Shown piece after piece: positions 34,453 to 46,922 of a stretch of DNA of 60,492 nucleotides (its first letter is position 1; every line of letters begins with the position of its first letter). A program made the translations under genes and the position numbers. Below the pieces are notes generated by a model, which saw only the letters and a program-made list of their open reading frames with translations, was not told the origin of the DNA and did not search any database. Source of the stretch: Streptomyces griseoviridis (GTDB lineage: Bacteria; Actinomycetota; Actinomycetes; Streptomycetales; Streptomycetaceae); assembly GCA_014649155.1 (NCBI GenBank), contig BMSM01000037.1, positions 1 through 60,492 on the forward strand, given 5' to 3'.

Positions 34453-35769
34453 ATGACCAGCCTGCCCAGTTCCGCCCCGAGCGATGCATCACCGGACGTC
34501 CGTCCGGTGCGGGTCACCGGCCCGCGCGTCGCGCGCCTCCTCGCGGAGGCGGCCGGGGCCGAGGCGGTGCGCCGCGCCGCGCTGGCCGCGGAGTTCTGGC
34601 GCGAGGCGGAACGTTCCGGCACGCCGCTGGTCGAGGAACTCGACGGCGACCCCGGGCACCGCGTGGTCACCTTCCTGTGGCGGGGTCACCGGGCCACCCG
34701 GCAGGTGCTGTTCAGCGGCAACCGCATCACCGACCGCGGCCGGCTCGCCGGTTCGCTCCTGGAGCGGGTCCCGGGGACCGACGTATGGCACCTGGGGCTG
34801 CGGCTGCGCGCCGACCACCGGGGCTCGTACCGGCTGGCCGCCGACGTCTCGCGGCGGGAGCCGCCGGCCGACCCGGCCGCGCTCCAGCAGCGGCTGCGGT
34901 CGCTCTCCGCGCACGCGGCGGCCGACCCGCTCAACCCCCGCCGGACGGCGACGCGTTGGCAGCCCGCCGACAGTTCGGTCTTCGCGCTGCCGGACGCCCC
35001 GCCCCAGCCGTGGGCCGGCCGCCGGGGCACCGTGCCGGCCGGGCGCGTCGGACGCCACCGGGTGCCGGCCCCGGACCCGGTCGGCGACCGGGACACCTGG
35101 GTCTACCTGCCGCCGGGGACCGGGCACCGGGACCGAGCGCCGCTGCCGGTGGCCGTGGTGTGCGACGGCGACATGTGGTTCGGGCGGCTCGGCCTCGCCG
35201 ACACCCTGGACGCGCTGATCGCCGACGGGGCGCTGCCGCCGCTGGCGGTGCTCGCGCCGGACGCCGTGGACCGTGCCGCCCGCTGGCGCGACCTCGGCGC
35301 CCGGGAGCCGTTCGTCGCCTCCCTGGCCGATGTGCTGCTGCCCTGGGCGGCGGGGCGCTGGCCGCTCAGCACCGACCCGCGCCGGACGGTGGTCGCCGGA
35401 CAGAGCCTCGGCGGCATGACCGCGCTGTACGCCGGTTACCTCAGGCCCGACCGGTTCGGCGGCGTCCTGGCGCAGTCGCCCTCCCTGTGGTGGCGGCCCG
35501 GACTTCCGTCCCCGTCCGGCCCCAAACCACCCGTGTACGGCGACCCCTGGCTCGTCGCCCGCTTCAAGGCCGAGCCGCCGCCCCCGCTGACCGTCCACCT
35601 GGACGTGGGGCTGCACGAGGGCGCCATGGTCGACCACGCCCGTGTCCTGTACGACACCCTGCGCGCGGGCGGCCACCGGGTGACCTTCGACACCTTCAAC
35701 GGGGGCCACGACTACGCCTGCTGGCACGGCGCGCTCGCCGCCGGCCTGGCCCGGCTGCTGGCCGGCTGA
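34453..35769 (+). CDS. fes: enterochelin esterase, first copy
   Basis: 438 residues. The N-terminal Fes domain has VTFLWRGHRATRQV. The C-terminal alpha/beta hydrolase has Ser in AGQSLGGMTALYAG and His in FNGGHDYACWHGAL. It cleaves the trilactone of ferric enterobactin-type siderophores in the cytosol, releasing iron. It is the first gene of the biosynthetic operon, behind the iron box. It is a paralogue of the esterase at 45517. Confidence 0.9.
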   Translation: MTSLPSSAPSDASPDVRPVRVTGPRVARLLAEAAGAEAVRRAALAAEFWREAERSGTPLVEELDGDPGHRVVTFLWRGHRATRQVLFSGNRITDRGRLAGSLLERVPGTDVWHLGLRLRADHRGSYRLAADVSRREPPADPAALQQRLRSLSAHAAADPLNPRRTATRWQPADSSVFALPDAPPQPWAGRRGTVPAGRVGRHRVPAPDPVGDRDTWVYLPPGTGHRDRAPLPVAVVCDGDMWFGRLGLADTLDALIADGALPPLAVLAPDAVDRAARWRDLGAREPFVASLADVLLPWAAGRWPLSTDPRRTVVAGQSLGGMTALYAGYLRPDRFGGVLAQSPSLWWRPGLPSPSGPKPPVYGDPWLVARFKAEPPPPLTVHLDVGLHEGAMVDHARVLYDTLRAGGHRVTFDTFNGGHDYACWHGALAAGLARLLAG

Positions 35770-35836
35770 GGCCGCGGTCCGCCCCCGCTCCCGACCCTTC
35801 CCTTCCCCCGACCCCCGACCTAGGAGTCCATCTTCC

Positions 35837-36823
35837 ATGTCGTCTGCACGTTCCACCCGCAGAAACCTTCTGACCTCCGCCGCCGCGGTGCTCACCGGAG
35901 CGGTCCTCCTCACCGGCTGCGGGAGCGACGACGGCGACGGCGGCAACGACAGCGCGAGCGGCAAGGAGTCGGGCACCCGTCAGGTCACCGACGCCACGGG
36001 CCGCGAGGTCGACGTGCCCGCCGCCCCGAAGAAGGTCGTCACCCTGAGCGAGCCCACCCTGGACGCCGCCCTGGCGCTCGGCGTGGAGCCGGTCGGCGCC
36101 ACCGCGGGCCGCGGGCAGAAGGGCGTCTCCACCTATCTCGCCGACAAGGCGGGCAAGGCCCAGGTGGTCGCCACGGTCGCCGAGGCCGACATGGAGAAGG
36201 TCGCCGCCCTCCAGCCCGACCTGATCCTGCTCGACGAGACGACCGCCGTGAAGACGCAGGTCTCCAAGCTGGAGTCGATCGCCCCGACGGTGGTCACCGC
36301 CAAGCTCAACGAGGACTGGAAGAAGGCGTTCACGGCCACCGCCGACGCCCTCAACAAGACGTCCGAGGCCGAGAAGATCGTCAGCGGCTTCGACGCGGAC
36401 CTGGCCGCCGCCAAGAAGAAGCTCGGCGCCAACGCGGGCGCGTCGGTCAGCGTGGTCCGCTGGCAGAACGGCGCCCCGTCGGCGGTCGGCCGCGGCGTGG
36501 GCCACGTCGGCTCCACCATCGCGGACCTGGGCCTGGACCGGCCCAAGGACCAGCAGGGCGTGGGCAGCGGCCACAGTGAGCCGGTGAGCCTGGAGAAGCT
36601 CTCCACCATCGACGCCGACTGGCTGGTCTTCGGCACCCTCGGCGACCGCGCCGACGGCGAGAGGGCCTACGCCGAGGCGAAGAAGGTCCCCAACTTCGGC
36701 AAGCTGCAGGCCGAGCGGGAGGGCCACGTGATCGTCGTGCAGGGCTCCGCCTGGAACAGCGCCGGCGGCCCGCTCGCCGCGCGGATCGTCCTGGCCGACC
36801 TGACGAAGGCGCTCGCGTCATGA
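35837..36823 (+). CDS. siderophore-binding lipoprotein (ABC substrate-binding)
   Basis: 328 residues. A twin-arginine pair (TRRNLL) and a lipobox (LTGC, Cys 28) give an anchored extracytoplasmic protein. The body is of the FecB/FepB type (VVTLSEPTLDAALALGVEPVGATAG, LQPDLILLDE). It would present ferric siderophore to the two FecCD permeases. It lies between fes1 and entA in the operon. Confidence 0.9.
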   Translation: MSSARSTRRNLLTSAAAVLTGAVLLTGCGSDDGDGGNDSASGKESGTRQVTDATGREVDVPAAPKKVVTLSEPTLDAALALGVEPVGATAGRGQKGVSTYLADKAGKAQVVATVAEADMEKVAALQPDLILLDETTAVKTQVSKLESIAPTVVTAKLNEDWKKAFTATADALNKTSEAEKIVSGFDADLAAAKKKLGANAGASVSVVRWQNGAPSAVGRGVGHVGSTIADLGLDRPKDQQGVGSGHSEPVSLEKLSTIDADWLVFGTLGDRADGERAYAEAKKVPNFGKLQAEREGHVIVVQGSAWNSAGGPLAARIVLADLTKALAS

Positions 36824-37593
36824 GCGCCACCGGACTGGACGGCCGGCTCGCCCTCGTGACGGGGGCGGGCCGGGGCATCGGCGCCGCGGTGGTCGCGGCC
36901 CTCGTCGCGGAGGGCGCCCGGGTCGTCGCCACCGACCTCGCGGTCGACGGCGTACCGGCGCACGGCGGGCGGGTCACCGGCCGCACCCTGGACGTCACCG
37001 ACGCCTCCGCCGTGGAGGCGCTGGTCGCGGAGACCGAGGACACCCTCGGCCCACTGGACGTCGCCGTGAACGTCGCCGGCATCCTGCGCGACGCGCCCGT
37101 CACCGAACTCACCGACGAGGACTGGGCGGCGCACTTCGCGGTCAACACCACCGGCGTCTTCCACGTGTCCCGCGCCGTCGCCCGCCGGATGACCGGACGC
37201 GGCCGGGGCAGCATCGTCACCGTCGCCTCCAACGCGGCCGGCATCCCCCGCGCCGGCTTCGCCGCGTACGCCGCGTCCAAGGCCGCCGCGGTGATGTTCA
37301 CCAAGTGCCTCGGCCTGGAGGTCGCCCGGCAGGGCGTGCGCTGCAACACGGTCTCCCCCGGCTCGACCATGACCGACATGCAGCGCGCCCTGTGGACCGA
37401 GGGCGAGGAGGAGTCCTCGGCGCGACGGGTGATCGAGGGGGACCTGGCGTCCTACCGGACCGGCATACCGCTCGGCCGGATCGCCGAGCCCGCCGACATC
37501 GCCGACGCCGTCGTCTTCCTGGCCTCCGACCGGGCCCGCCACATCACGATGCACGACCTGTACGTAGACGGCGGCGCCACCCTGCGGGCCTGA
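36820..37593 (+). CDS. entA: 2,3-dihydro-2,3-dihydroxybenzoate dehydrogenase
   Basis: 257 residues, SDR family: TGAGRGIGAAVVAAL, NVAGIL, SNAAG and AYAASKAAAVMF (Tyr, Lys). The context and the family-typical tail (ARHITMHDLYVDGGATL) support EntA/DhbA, which makes 2,3-dihydroxybenzoate from its dihydro precursor with NAD. Its ATG overlaps the lipoprotein stop by four bases (ATGA). Confidence 0.88.
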   Translation: MSATGLDGRLALVTGAGRGIGAAVVAALVAEGARVVATDLAVDGVPAHGGRVTGRTLDVTDASAVEALVAETEDTLGPLDVAVNVAGILRDAPVTELTDEDWAAHFAVNTTGVFHVSRAVARRMTGRGRGSIVTVASNAAGIPRAGFAAYAASKAAAVMFTKCLGLEVARQGVRCNTVSPGSTMTDMQRALWTEGEEESSARRVIEGDLASYRTGIPLGRIAEPADIADAVVFLASDRARHITMHDLYVDGGATLRA

Positions 37594-37633
37594 GCCCCAC
37601 CCCGGCTCGGCCCCTCCCCCACTGGAGACTGTG

Positions 37634-38863
37634 ATGTCCGTTTCCCTGCACTCCGCTTCCCCGCACTCGGTTCCCCTGCCCGACCCCGCCGCCCCCGCGT
37701 CCGTCTCCCCCGGCGCGGCCACCTCCCTGCTCGACGCGTACCACCCGGCCACCGACCGGTTCGTGGCCACCCCGCACCGGACGCTGCTGGGCCGCGGCAC
37801 CGCCGCCGTCATACCCGACGACTCCCGCCCGCCGGCCGTGCGGGTGCGCGAGACCCTCGACGGGCTGCGCCGGCCGGGAGCCGCGGCGCCGGTCGTCGTC
37901 GGCGCGCTGCCCTTCGCCCCGGACGGCCCCACCGCGCTGGCCGTGCCGGACATGGTGCACTGGGCGCCGCCGCTGCGCGAGGACCCGCTGGTCGCGCTGC
38001 CGGTGCCGCACGACGGGGACCGGCCGGACTGGCGGGTGACGGAGGTGCCCTCGCCCGAGCGGTACGGCGCGGCCGTCGCGGCGGCGGTCGCCCGGATGCG
38101 GGCCGGCGAGTTCGACAAGGTCGTCCTCGCCCGCAGTCTGGAGCTGACCTCGGGCCACGCCCCCGACCTGCCGGCGATGCTGCGGCGGCTGGCCCGCCGC
38201 GACCCGTCCGGCTACACCTTCGCCGTGCCCAGCGGTCCGGGCCGCACCCTGATCGGCGCCAGCCCCGAACTGCTGGTGGCCCGGCAGGGCGGCCGGCTGA
38301 CCGCCAACCCGCTCGCCGGGTCGGCGCCGCGCAGCGAGGACCTCGCCGAGGACGTGCGGCGCGCGGTCGCGCTGCTGGAGTCCGAGAAGGACCTGCACGA
38401 GCACGCCGTGGTGGTGGCCGCCGTACGGGAGGCGCTGGCGCCGTTCTGCGCCACTCTCCAGGTGCCCGAGCGGCCGACGCTGGTGCGCACCGCCGCGATG
38501 TGGCACCTGTCGACCACGGTCACCGGTGAGCTGGCCGACCCGGACACGGCCACCGCGCTGGACCTGGCGTCCGCGCTGCACCCGACGCCCGCCGTGTGCG
38601 GCACCCCGACCGACCTGGCCCGGCGGGTGATCGCCGAGTCGGAGCCCTTCGACCGGGGCGCCTACACCGGAATGGTCGGCTGGCAGGACGCCGACGGCGA
38701 CGGCGAGTGGGTCGTGACCATCCGCTGCGCCGAGGCCGAGGGCAACACCCTGCGGCTGTTCGCGGGCGCCGGTGTCGTGGCCGCGTCGACGCCGGAGGCC
38801 GAGACGGCGGAGACCGCCGCCAAGTTCCGTACCTTCCTGCACGCCGTAGGAGCATCGCTGTGA
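37634..38863 (+). CDS. entC: isochorismate synthase
   Basis: 409 residues. The chorismate-utilising signature is present: FDKVVLARSLEL, GASPELLVARQGGRL, NPLAGSAPR, LHPTPAVCGTP and EPFDRGAYTGMVGW. It converts chorismate to isochorismate, the first committed step. The ATG is chosen after GGAG; a GTG three bases earlier is possible. Confidence 0.93.
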   Translation: MSVSLHSASPHSVPLPDPAAPASVSPGAATSLLDAYHPATDRFVATPHRTLLGRGTAAVIPDDSRPPAVRVRETLDGLRRPGAAAPVVVGALPFAPDGPTALAVPDMVHWAPPLREDPLVALPVPHDGDRPDWRVTEVPSPERYGAAVAAAVARMRAGEFDKVVLARSLELTSGHAPDLPAMLRRLARRDPSGYTFAVPSGPGRTLIGASPELLVARQGGRLTANPLAGSAPRSEDLAEDVRRAVALLESEKDLHEHAVVVAAVREALAPFCATLQVPERPTLVRTAAMWHLSTTVTGELADPDTATALDLASALHPTPAVCGTPTDLARRVIAESEPFDRGAYTGMVGWQDADGDGEWVVTIRCAEAEGNTLRLFAGAGVVAASTPEAETAETAAKFRTFLHAVGASL

Positions 38864-40488
38864 CCCTCACCCCCGGAGTGGACGCGCCCACCTGGCCGGC
38901 CGAGTTCGCCGAGCGCTACCGCGCCGCCGGCTACTGGCGCGGCGAGACCTTCGGCGGCATGCTCCGCGAGCGCGCCGCCGCCCACCCCGACCGGACCGCC
39001 CTCGTCGACCCGGCGCCGGAGCGCCGTACCTGGACGTACCGGGAGCTGGACGAGCGGGCCGACCGGCTGGCCGCCGGGTTCCTCGCGCGCGGCATCCGCA
39101 AGGGCGACCGGGTCGTCGTCCAGCTCCCGAACGTCGGCGAGTTCGTCGAGGTCGTCTTCGCCCTGTTCCGGATCGGCGCGCTGCCCGTCTACGCGCTGCC
39201 CGCGCACCGCGAGACGGAGATCGCCCACTTCTGCTCCTTCACCGAGGCCGTGGCGTACGTCGTGCCGGACGCGCACGACGGATTCGACCACCGGGCCCTG
39301 GCTTCGCTGATGCGCGAGCGGAACCCGGCGCTGCAGCACGTCTTCGTGGTCGGCGACCCCGGTGAGCACACCGCGCTGAGCGAGGTGCCGTGCGAGCCGG
39401 CGGGGCCGTTCGACGGGCCCGCGCCGCACGAGCTGGCCTTCCTCCAGCTCTCCGGCGGCACCACGGGCCTCAACAAGCTGATCCCGCGCACCCACGACGA
39501 CTACATGTACTCGCTGCGCGGGTCGAACGAGATCTGCGGGGTGGACGCCGGCACCCGGTTCCTGGTCGTGCTGCCGGCCGCGCACAACTTCCCGATGAGC
39601 TCACCGGGCTGGCTCGGGGTGCTGTACGCGGGCGGCACGGTGGTGCTCGCCCCGCGGCCCGACCCGGCGACCGCGTTCCCGCTGGTCGAGCGCGAACGGA
39701 TCACCATGACGGGGCTGGTGCCGCCGCTGGCCCTGGTGTGGACGGACGCCGCGCCCGCCACCGCCCACGACCTGTCGAGTCTGGAACTGGTCCTGGTCGG
39801 CGGCGCCAAGTACAGCGAGTCGGCGGCCCGCCGCCTGGAGCCCGCGCTCGGCTGCAGACTGATGCAGGTCTTCGGCATGGCGGAGGGCCTGGTCAACTAC
39901 ACCCGGCTGGACGACGACACCGAGACCGTCGTCACCACCCAGGGCCGCCCCATCTCCCCCGACGACGAGATCCGCATCGTCGACGACGAGGACGACGACG
40001 TCCCGGAGGGCGAGTTCGGACACCTGCTCACCCGCGGCCCCTACACCATCCGGGGGTACTGGCGGGCGCCCGAGCACAACGCGCGGTCTTTCACCGGGGA
40101 CGGCTTCTACCGCACCGGCGACATCGTCCGCCGCCTCCCCGGCGGCCACCTCGTCGTCGAGGGCCGGGCCAAGGACCAGATCAACCGGGGCGGCGAGAAG
40201 ATCGCCCCGGAAGAGGTCGAGAACATCATCCTCGCCCACCCCGCCGTGCACGACGTGTCCGTCGTCGCCGTACCCGACGCATACCTCGGCGAACGCTCAC
40301 TCGCCTACGTCATCCTGCGCAAGGACGCCGAGCCGCTGAAGCCGGTGGCGGTCAAGCGGTTCGTCCGCGAGCGGGGCATCGCCGCCTACAAGGTCCCCGA
40401 CCTCGTGGAGTTCGTCGACGCCTTCCCGCAGACCGGCGTGGGCAAGATCAGCAAGAAGCACCTGCGGTCCGCCGCCGAACCCTCCTGA
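38860..40488 (+). CDS. entE: 2,3-dihydroxybenzoate-AMP ligase
   Basis: 542 residues, ANL adenylation family. LQLSGGTTGLNKLIPRTHDDY is the phosphate-binding loop, AAHNFPMSSPGWLGVL is characteristic of EntE/DhbE, and QVFGMAEGLVNYTRL, YRTGDIVRR and a Lys in VGKISKKHLR close the active site. It activates DHB and loads it on the aryl carrier protein. The GTG overlaps the EntC stop by four bases. Confidence 0.93.
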   Translation: MTLTPGVDAPTWPAEFAERYRAAGYWRGETFGGMLRERAAAHPDRTALVDPAPERRTWTYRELDERADRLAAGFLARGIRKGDRVVVQLPNVGEFVEVVFALFRIGALPVYALPAHRETEIAHFCSFTEAVAYVVPDAHDGFDHRALASLMRERNPALQHVFVVGDPGEHTALSEVPCEPAGPFDGPAPHELAFLQLSGGTTGLNKLIPRTHDDYMYSLRGSNEICGVDAGTRFLVVLPAAHNFPMSSPGWLGVLYAGGTVVLAPRPDPATAFPLVERERITMTGLVPPLALVWTDAAPATAHDLSSLELVLVGGAKYSESAARRLEPALGCRLMQVFGMAEGLVNYTRLDDDTETVVTTQGRPISPDDEIRIVDDEDDDVPEGEFGHLLTRGPYTIRGYWRAPEHNARSFTGDGFYRTGDIVRRLPGGHLVVEGRAKDQINRGGEKIAPEEVENIILAHPAVHDVSVVAVPDAYLGERSLAYVILRKDAEPLKPVAVKRFVRERGIAAYKVPDLVEFVDAFPQTGVGKISKKHLRSAAEPS

Positions 40489-40510
40489 CCGCATCCGAGA
40501 GGACTCCCCC

Positions 40511-41143
40511 ATGGCACTTCCCGCCATCGCCCCCTATCCGCTCCCGGCACCGGAGGAACTCCCCGAGAACCGCGTGTCCTGGACCGTGGACCCGGCGCGT
40601 GCCGTCCTGCTCGTGCACGACCTGCAACAGCACTTCCTCGGCGCCTTCCCGGCCGGCGAGCAGCCGCTGACCGGCATGCTCGCCAACACCGCGCGGCTGC
40701 TGGCGGCGTACCGCCGGCTCGGCGTCCCGGTCGTCTACTCCGCCCAGCGCGGCGGCCAGACGCCCGAACAGCGCGGCCTCCAGCTCGACTTCTGGGGCCC
40801 CGGCGTCGCCGACGACCCGGAGAAGCTCGCCACGCCCGGCATCGTCGCCCCGGCGGACGGCGACACCGTGCTGACGAAATGGAAGTACAGCGCGTTCGTC
40901 CGCACCGGACTGGCCGAGCTGATGCGGGACAAGGGCCGCGACCAGATCGTCGTCGCCGGGGTGTACGCGCACATCGGCGTGCTGATGACCGCAGCCGACG
41001 CCTGGCAGCGGGACATCCAGGCGTTCGTCGTCGCCGACGCGGTCGCGGACTTCTCCCGCGCCGACCACGACATGGCCCTGCGGTACGCCGCCGGCCGCTG
41101 CGCGGTCGTCACCACCACCGACACACTGCTCCAGGAGGTCTGA
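40511..41143 (+). CDS. entB: isochorismatase, stand-alone (EntB N-terminal part)
   Basis: 210 residues. The isochorismatase fold has Asp in LLVHDLQQHFLG, Lys in LTKWKYSAFVRT and the GVYAHIGVLMTAADA segment in place of the catalytic loop. It makes 2,3-dihydro-DHB from isochorismate. Unlike EntB/DhbB it ends after this domain; the aryl carrier domain is the next, separate gene three bases on. The stop between them is real, with no frame that joins them. Confidence 0.9.
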   Translation: MALPAIAPYPLPAPEELPENRVSWTVDPARAVLLVHDLQQHFLGAFPAGEQPLTGMLANTARLLAAYRRLGVPVVYSAQRGGQTPEQRGLQLDFWGPGVADDPEKLATPGIVAPADGDTVLTKWKYSAFVRTGLAELMRDKGRDQIVVAGVYAHIGVLMTAADAWQRDIQAFVVADAVADFSRADHDMALRYAAGRCAVVTTTDTLLQEV

Positions 41144-41146
41144 GGC

Positions 41147-41370
41147 ATGGCGCTCACCGTCGAACAGATCCGTACCGATGTCGCCGACTGCCTCGGTGAG
41201 GACCCGGCGGACATACCCGCCGACGAGAACCTCGTCGACTACGGCCTGGACTCGGTCCGCATCATGGCGCTGCTGGAGCGCTGGCGCCGCGAACACGAGG
41301 TGACCGCCGGCTTCGCGGACCTCGCCGAGCAGCCCGCCATCGAGGCGTGGGCCCCGTTGCTGGGGGCGGC

Positions 41371-41374
<4 letters not shown>
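41147..41374 (+). CDS. stand-alone aryl carrier protein (EntB C-terminal part)
   Basis: 75 residues. The attachment Ser lies in VDYGLDSVRIMALLERW. The sequence matches the aryl-carrier domain that ends EntB, including the helix around AIEAWAPLL. It is to be phosphopantetheinylated and to carry DHB to the NRPS. It begins three bases after the isochorismatase stop and overlaps the NRPS start by four bases. The splitting implies that DHB is passed through a free carrier. Confidence 0.9.
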
Positions 41375-45242
<3,868 letters not shown>

Positions 45243-45246
<4 letters not shown>

Positions 45247-45437
45247 GCGCCGACACCGCCGGACCCTTCGACGCCCCGTCCGACGAGGACGCGGACGGAC
45301 ATCTGGTGCTGGAGAACGCGGGCGGGCTGCGGTCGCTGTGGCCGGCCTGGCGGGCGGTGCCGGCCGGGTGGACGGCCCGGTTCGGACCGGCCCCGCACGC
45401 GGCGTGCCTGCGCGTGGTGGAGGCCGACCGGGGATGA
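45243..45437 (+). CDS. MbtH-like protein, short and divergent
   Basis: 64 residues from a GTG overlapping the NRPS stop. The core resembles MbtH: LVLENAGGLRSLWPAWRAVPAGWTARFGP and ACLRVVEADRG. The usual N-x-E-x-Q-x-S reads N-A-G-G-L-R-S, losing the Glu and Gln, and the C-terminal WTDxRP tail is absent. MbtH proteins activate adenylation domains. This one may be weak or decayed, or a lineage variant. The position right after the NRPS supports the assignment. Confidence 0.7.
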
Positions 45438-45516
45438 GCGCGGCGGCGGCGCGGACACGTCCCGGCGGGGCGTGCGCGCCGCCGCCCGCCCGTCCCCGGG
45501 GCCGGTGCGGCCCGGA

Positions 45517-46800
45517 TCAGCGGCCCAGCAGTTCCACGAGGCCGTCGGCCAGTTCGGTGCGCCAGCACAGGTAGTCGTGACCGCCGTTGAACTCCCGGTA
45601 GGAGGAGTCGTCGTACCCGCGTGCGCGCAGGGTGTCGCGGAGCCGCCGGGCGGCGGGCAGGGCCACCCACTCCTGCTCGCCGAAGGAGAGCCGGAACCGC
45701 ACCGGCAGCCGGGGCGCGGCGGCGAGCGCCCGGGTGAGCCACTCGGCGTCCTCCCCGGCCGGCCACCAGAACGAGCCGGACTGGACCAGGGCGTTGCCGA
45801 AGCGGTGCGGGGCGGACACGGCCGCGTAGGCGGCGGTGAGCCCGCCGAGGCTCTGCCCGGCGACGACGGTGCGCGCCGGGTCCGCGGTGACCGGCAGGTG
45901 CCCGGCCGCCCACGGCAGCAGCTCGTCCGCGAGGTGGGCGACGTAGCCGGGGCGGCAGCTCAGCTCGGCCCAGCGGGTGGGTTCGTCGACGGCCTCCGGC
46001 AGCACGGCGGCCAGCGGCGGGAGGCGTCCGTCGGCGATGAGGTTGTCCAGCAGGTGCGCGAGGCCGAGCCGGGGCCCCCAGTGCTCGCCGTCCAGCAGCA
46101 CCAGCACCGGCAGTCCGCCGGCCGGGACCTCGCCGGGCGGCGTGTACAGCCAGACCCGCCGCTCCCCGCCCAGCCGGGCGCTCGGCATCCGGTGCCCGGT
46201 GAGGGTGCCGCGCGGGACGCCCGGCCGGGGCAGCCAGTCGCCCGCGTCGGGGGCGGCGGGCAGTTCGGCGTAGGACACCGGCCCGCCGCCCCAGCGGCGC
46301 GGCAGGGCGCGGCCGTTGAACGGGTCGGGGCGCGGGTCGGCGCGCAGCCGCCGCCAGTACGCGGGCCCCGCCTCCTCGATCCCCTCGTCCACGTGGAAGT
46401 CGTACGTGCCGCGCCAGTCGTGCCGCAGCCGCAGGGTCCAGTGCCATACGTCCGTCCCCGGTGCGCGGGCCATCAGGTTGCCCTCGGGGTCGCGCGGGTC
46501 GCCCAGCTTGTTGGGCAGCACCTCGACGGCTCGGGTCGCCGGGGTGCCGCGCCACAGGAACGTCACCGCGCGGTGCTCGGGGCCGCCCAGCGGGTCGGGG
46601 CCCACCAGGGGCGTGCCGAGGCGGCGCACCTCGTCCCAGAACTCCTCCACGCCGTCCGGCCCCGGCAGCGCGCGGACCGGCTCGGCGAGCCGCGGCACGG
46701 GGTGCGGCCGGGGCAGGCGGGGCGGGTGGGCCGGCGTGGCTCCGGGGGGACCGGTGAACACGGTGTGCGCGGATTCCATTTGACTGCTCACGATCTCCAT
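45517..46800 (-). CDS. enterochelin esterase, second copy
   Basis: 427 residues. The same Fes layout as the copy at 34453: VTFLWRGTPATRAVEV in the N-terminal domain, Ser in AGQSLGGLTAAYAA, His in FNGGHDYLCWRTEL. It lies on the other strand and diverges from the repeat-protein gene across the second iron box. The ATG at 46800 is one base from the box with no ribosome site; an ATG at 46779 gives a slightly shorter product. Confidence 0.85.
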   Translation of the reverse strand: MEIVSSQMESAHTVFTGPPGATPAHPPRLPRPHPVPRLAEPVRALPGPDGVEEFWDEVRRLGTPLVGPDPLGGPEHRAVTFLWRGTPATRAVEVLPNKLGDPRDPEGNLMARAPGTDVWHWTLRLRHDWRGTYDFHVDEGIEEAGPAYWRRLRADPRPDPFNGRALPRRWGGGPVSYAELPAAPDAGDWLPRPGVPRGTLTGHRMPSARLGGERRVWLYTPPGEVPAGGLPVLVLLDGEHWGPRLGLAHLLDNLIADGRLPPLAAVLPEAVDEPTRWAELSCRPGYVAHLADELLPWAAGHLPVTADPARTVVAGQSLGGLTAAYAAVSAPHRFGNALVQSGSFWWPAGEDAEWLTRALAAAPRLPVRFRLSFGEQEWVALPAARRLRDTLRARGYDDSSYREFNGGHDYLCWRTELADGLVELLGR

Positions 46801-46801
46801 A

Positions 46802-46820
46802 TTAGGTTAGCCTTACCTTA
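46802..46820. promoter_or_regulatory. iron box between fes2 and the repeat-protein/YncE pair
   Basis: TTAGGTTAGCCTTACCTTA is a near-perfect iron box (TTAGGTTAGGCTNACCTAA type). It lies one base from the fes2 ATG and about 100 bases before the ATG of the four-repeat protein. Both units should be derepressed at low iron. Confidence 0.85.
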
Positions 46821-46922
46821 CTTGATCGCACGTCGCTTTCCCGCGCCGGCCGTACGCCGCCCCCCACGTGCCCTCCTTATCGGACGTCCCCGAGTGACGT
46901 CCGCCTGCCTGGAGCAGCCATC

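Noticed and set aside
36820..37593. General SDR with no tie to siderophores
   Set aside because: Its position between the siderophore lipoprotein and entC, ATGA coupling and family-typical tail make EntA/DhbA much more likely.
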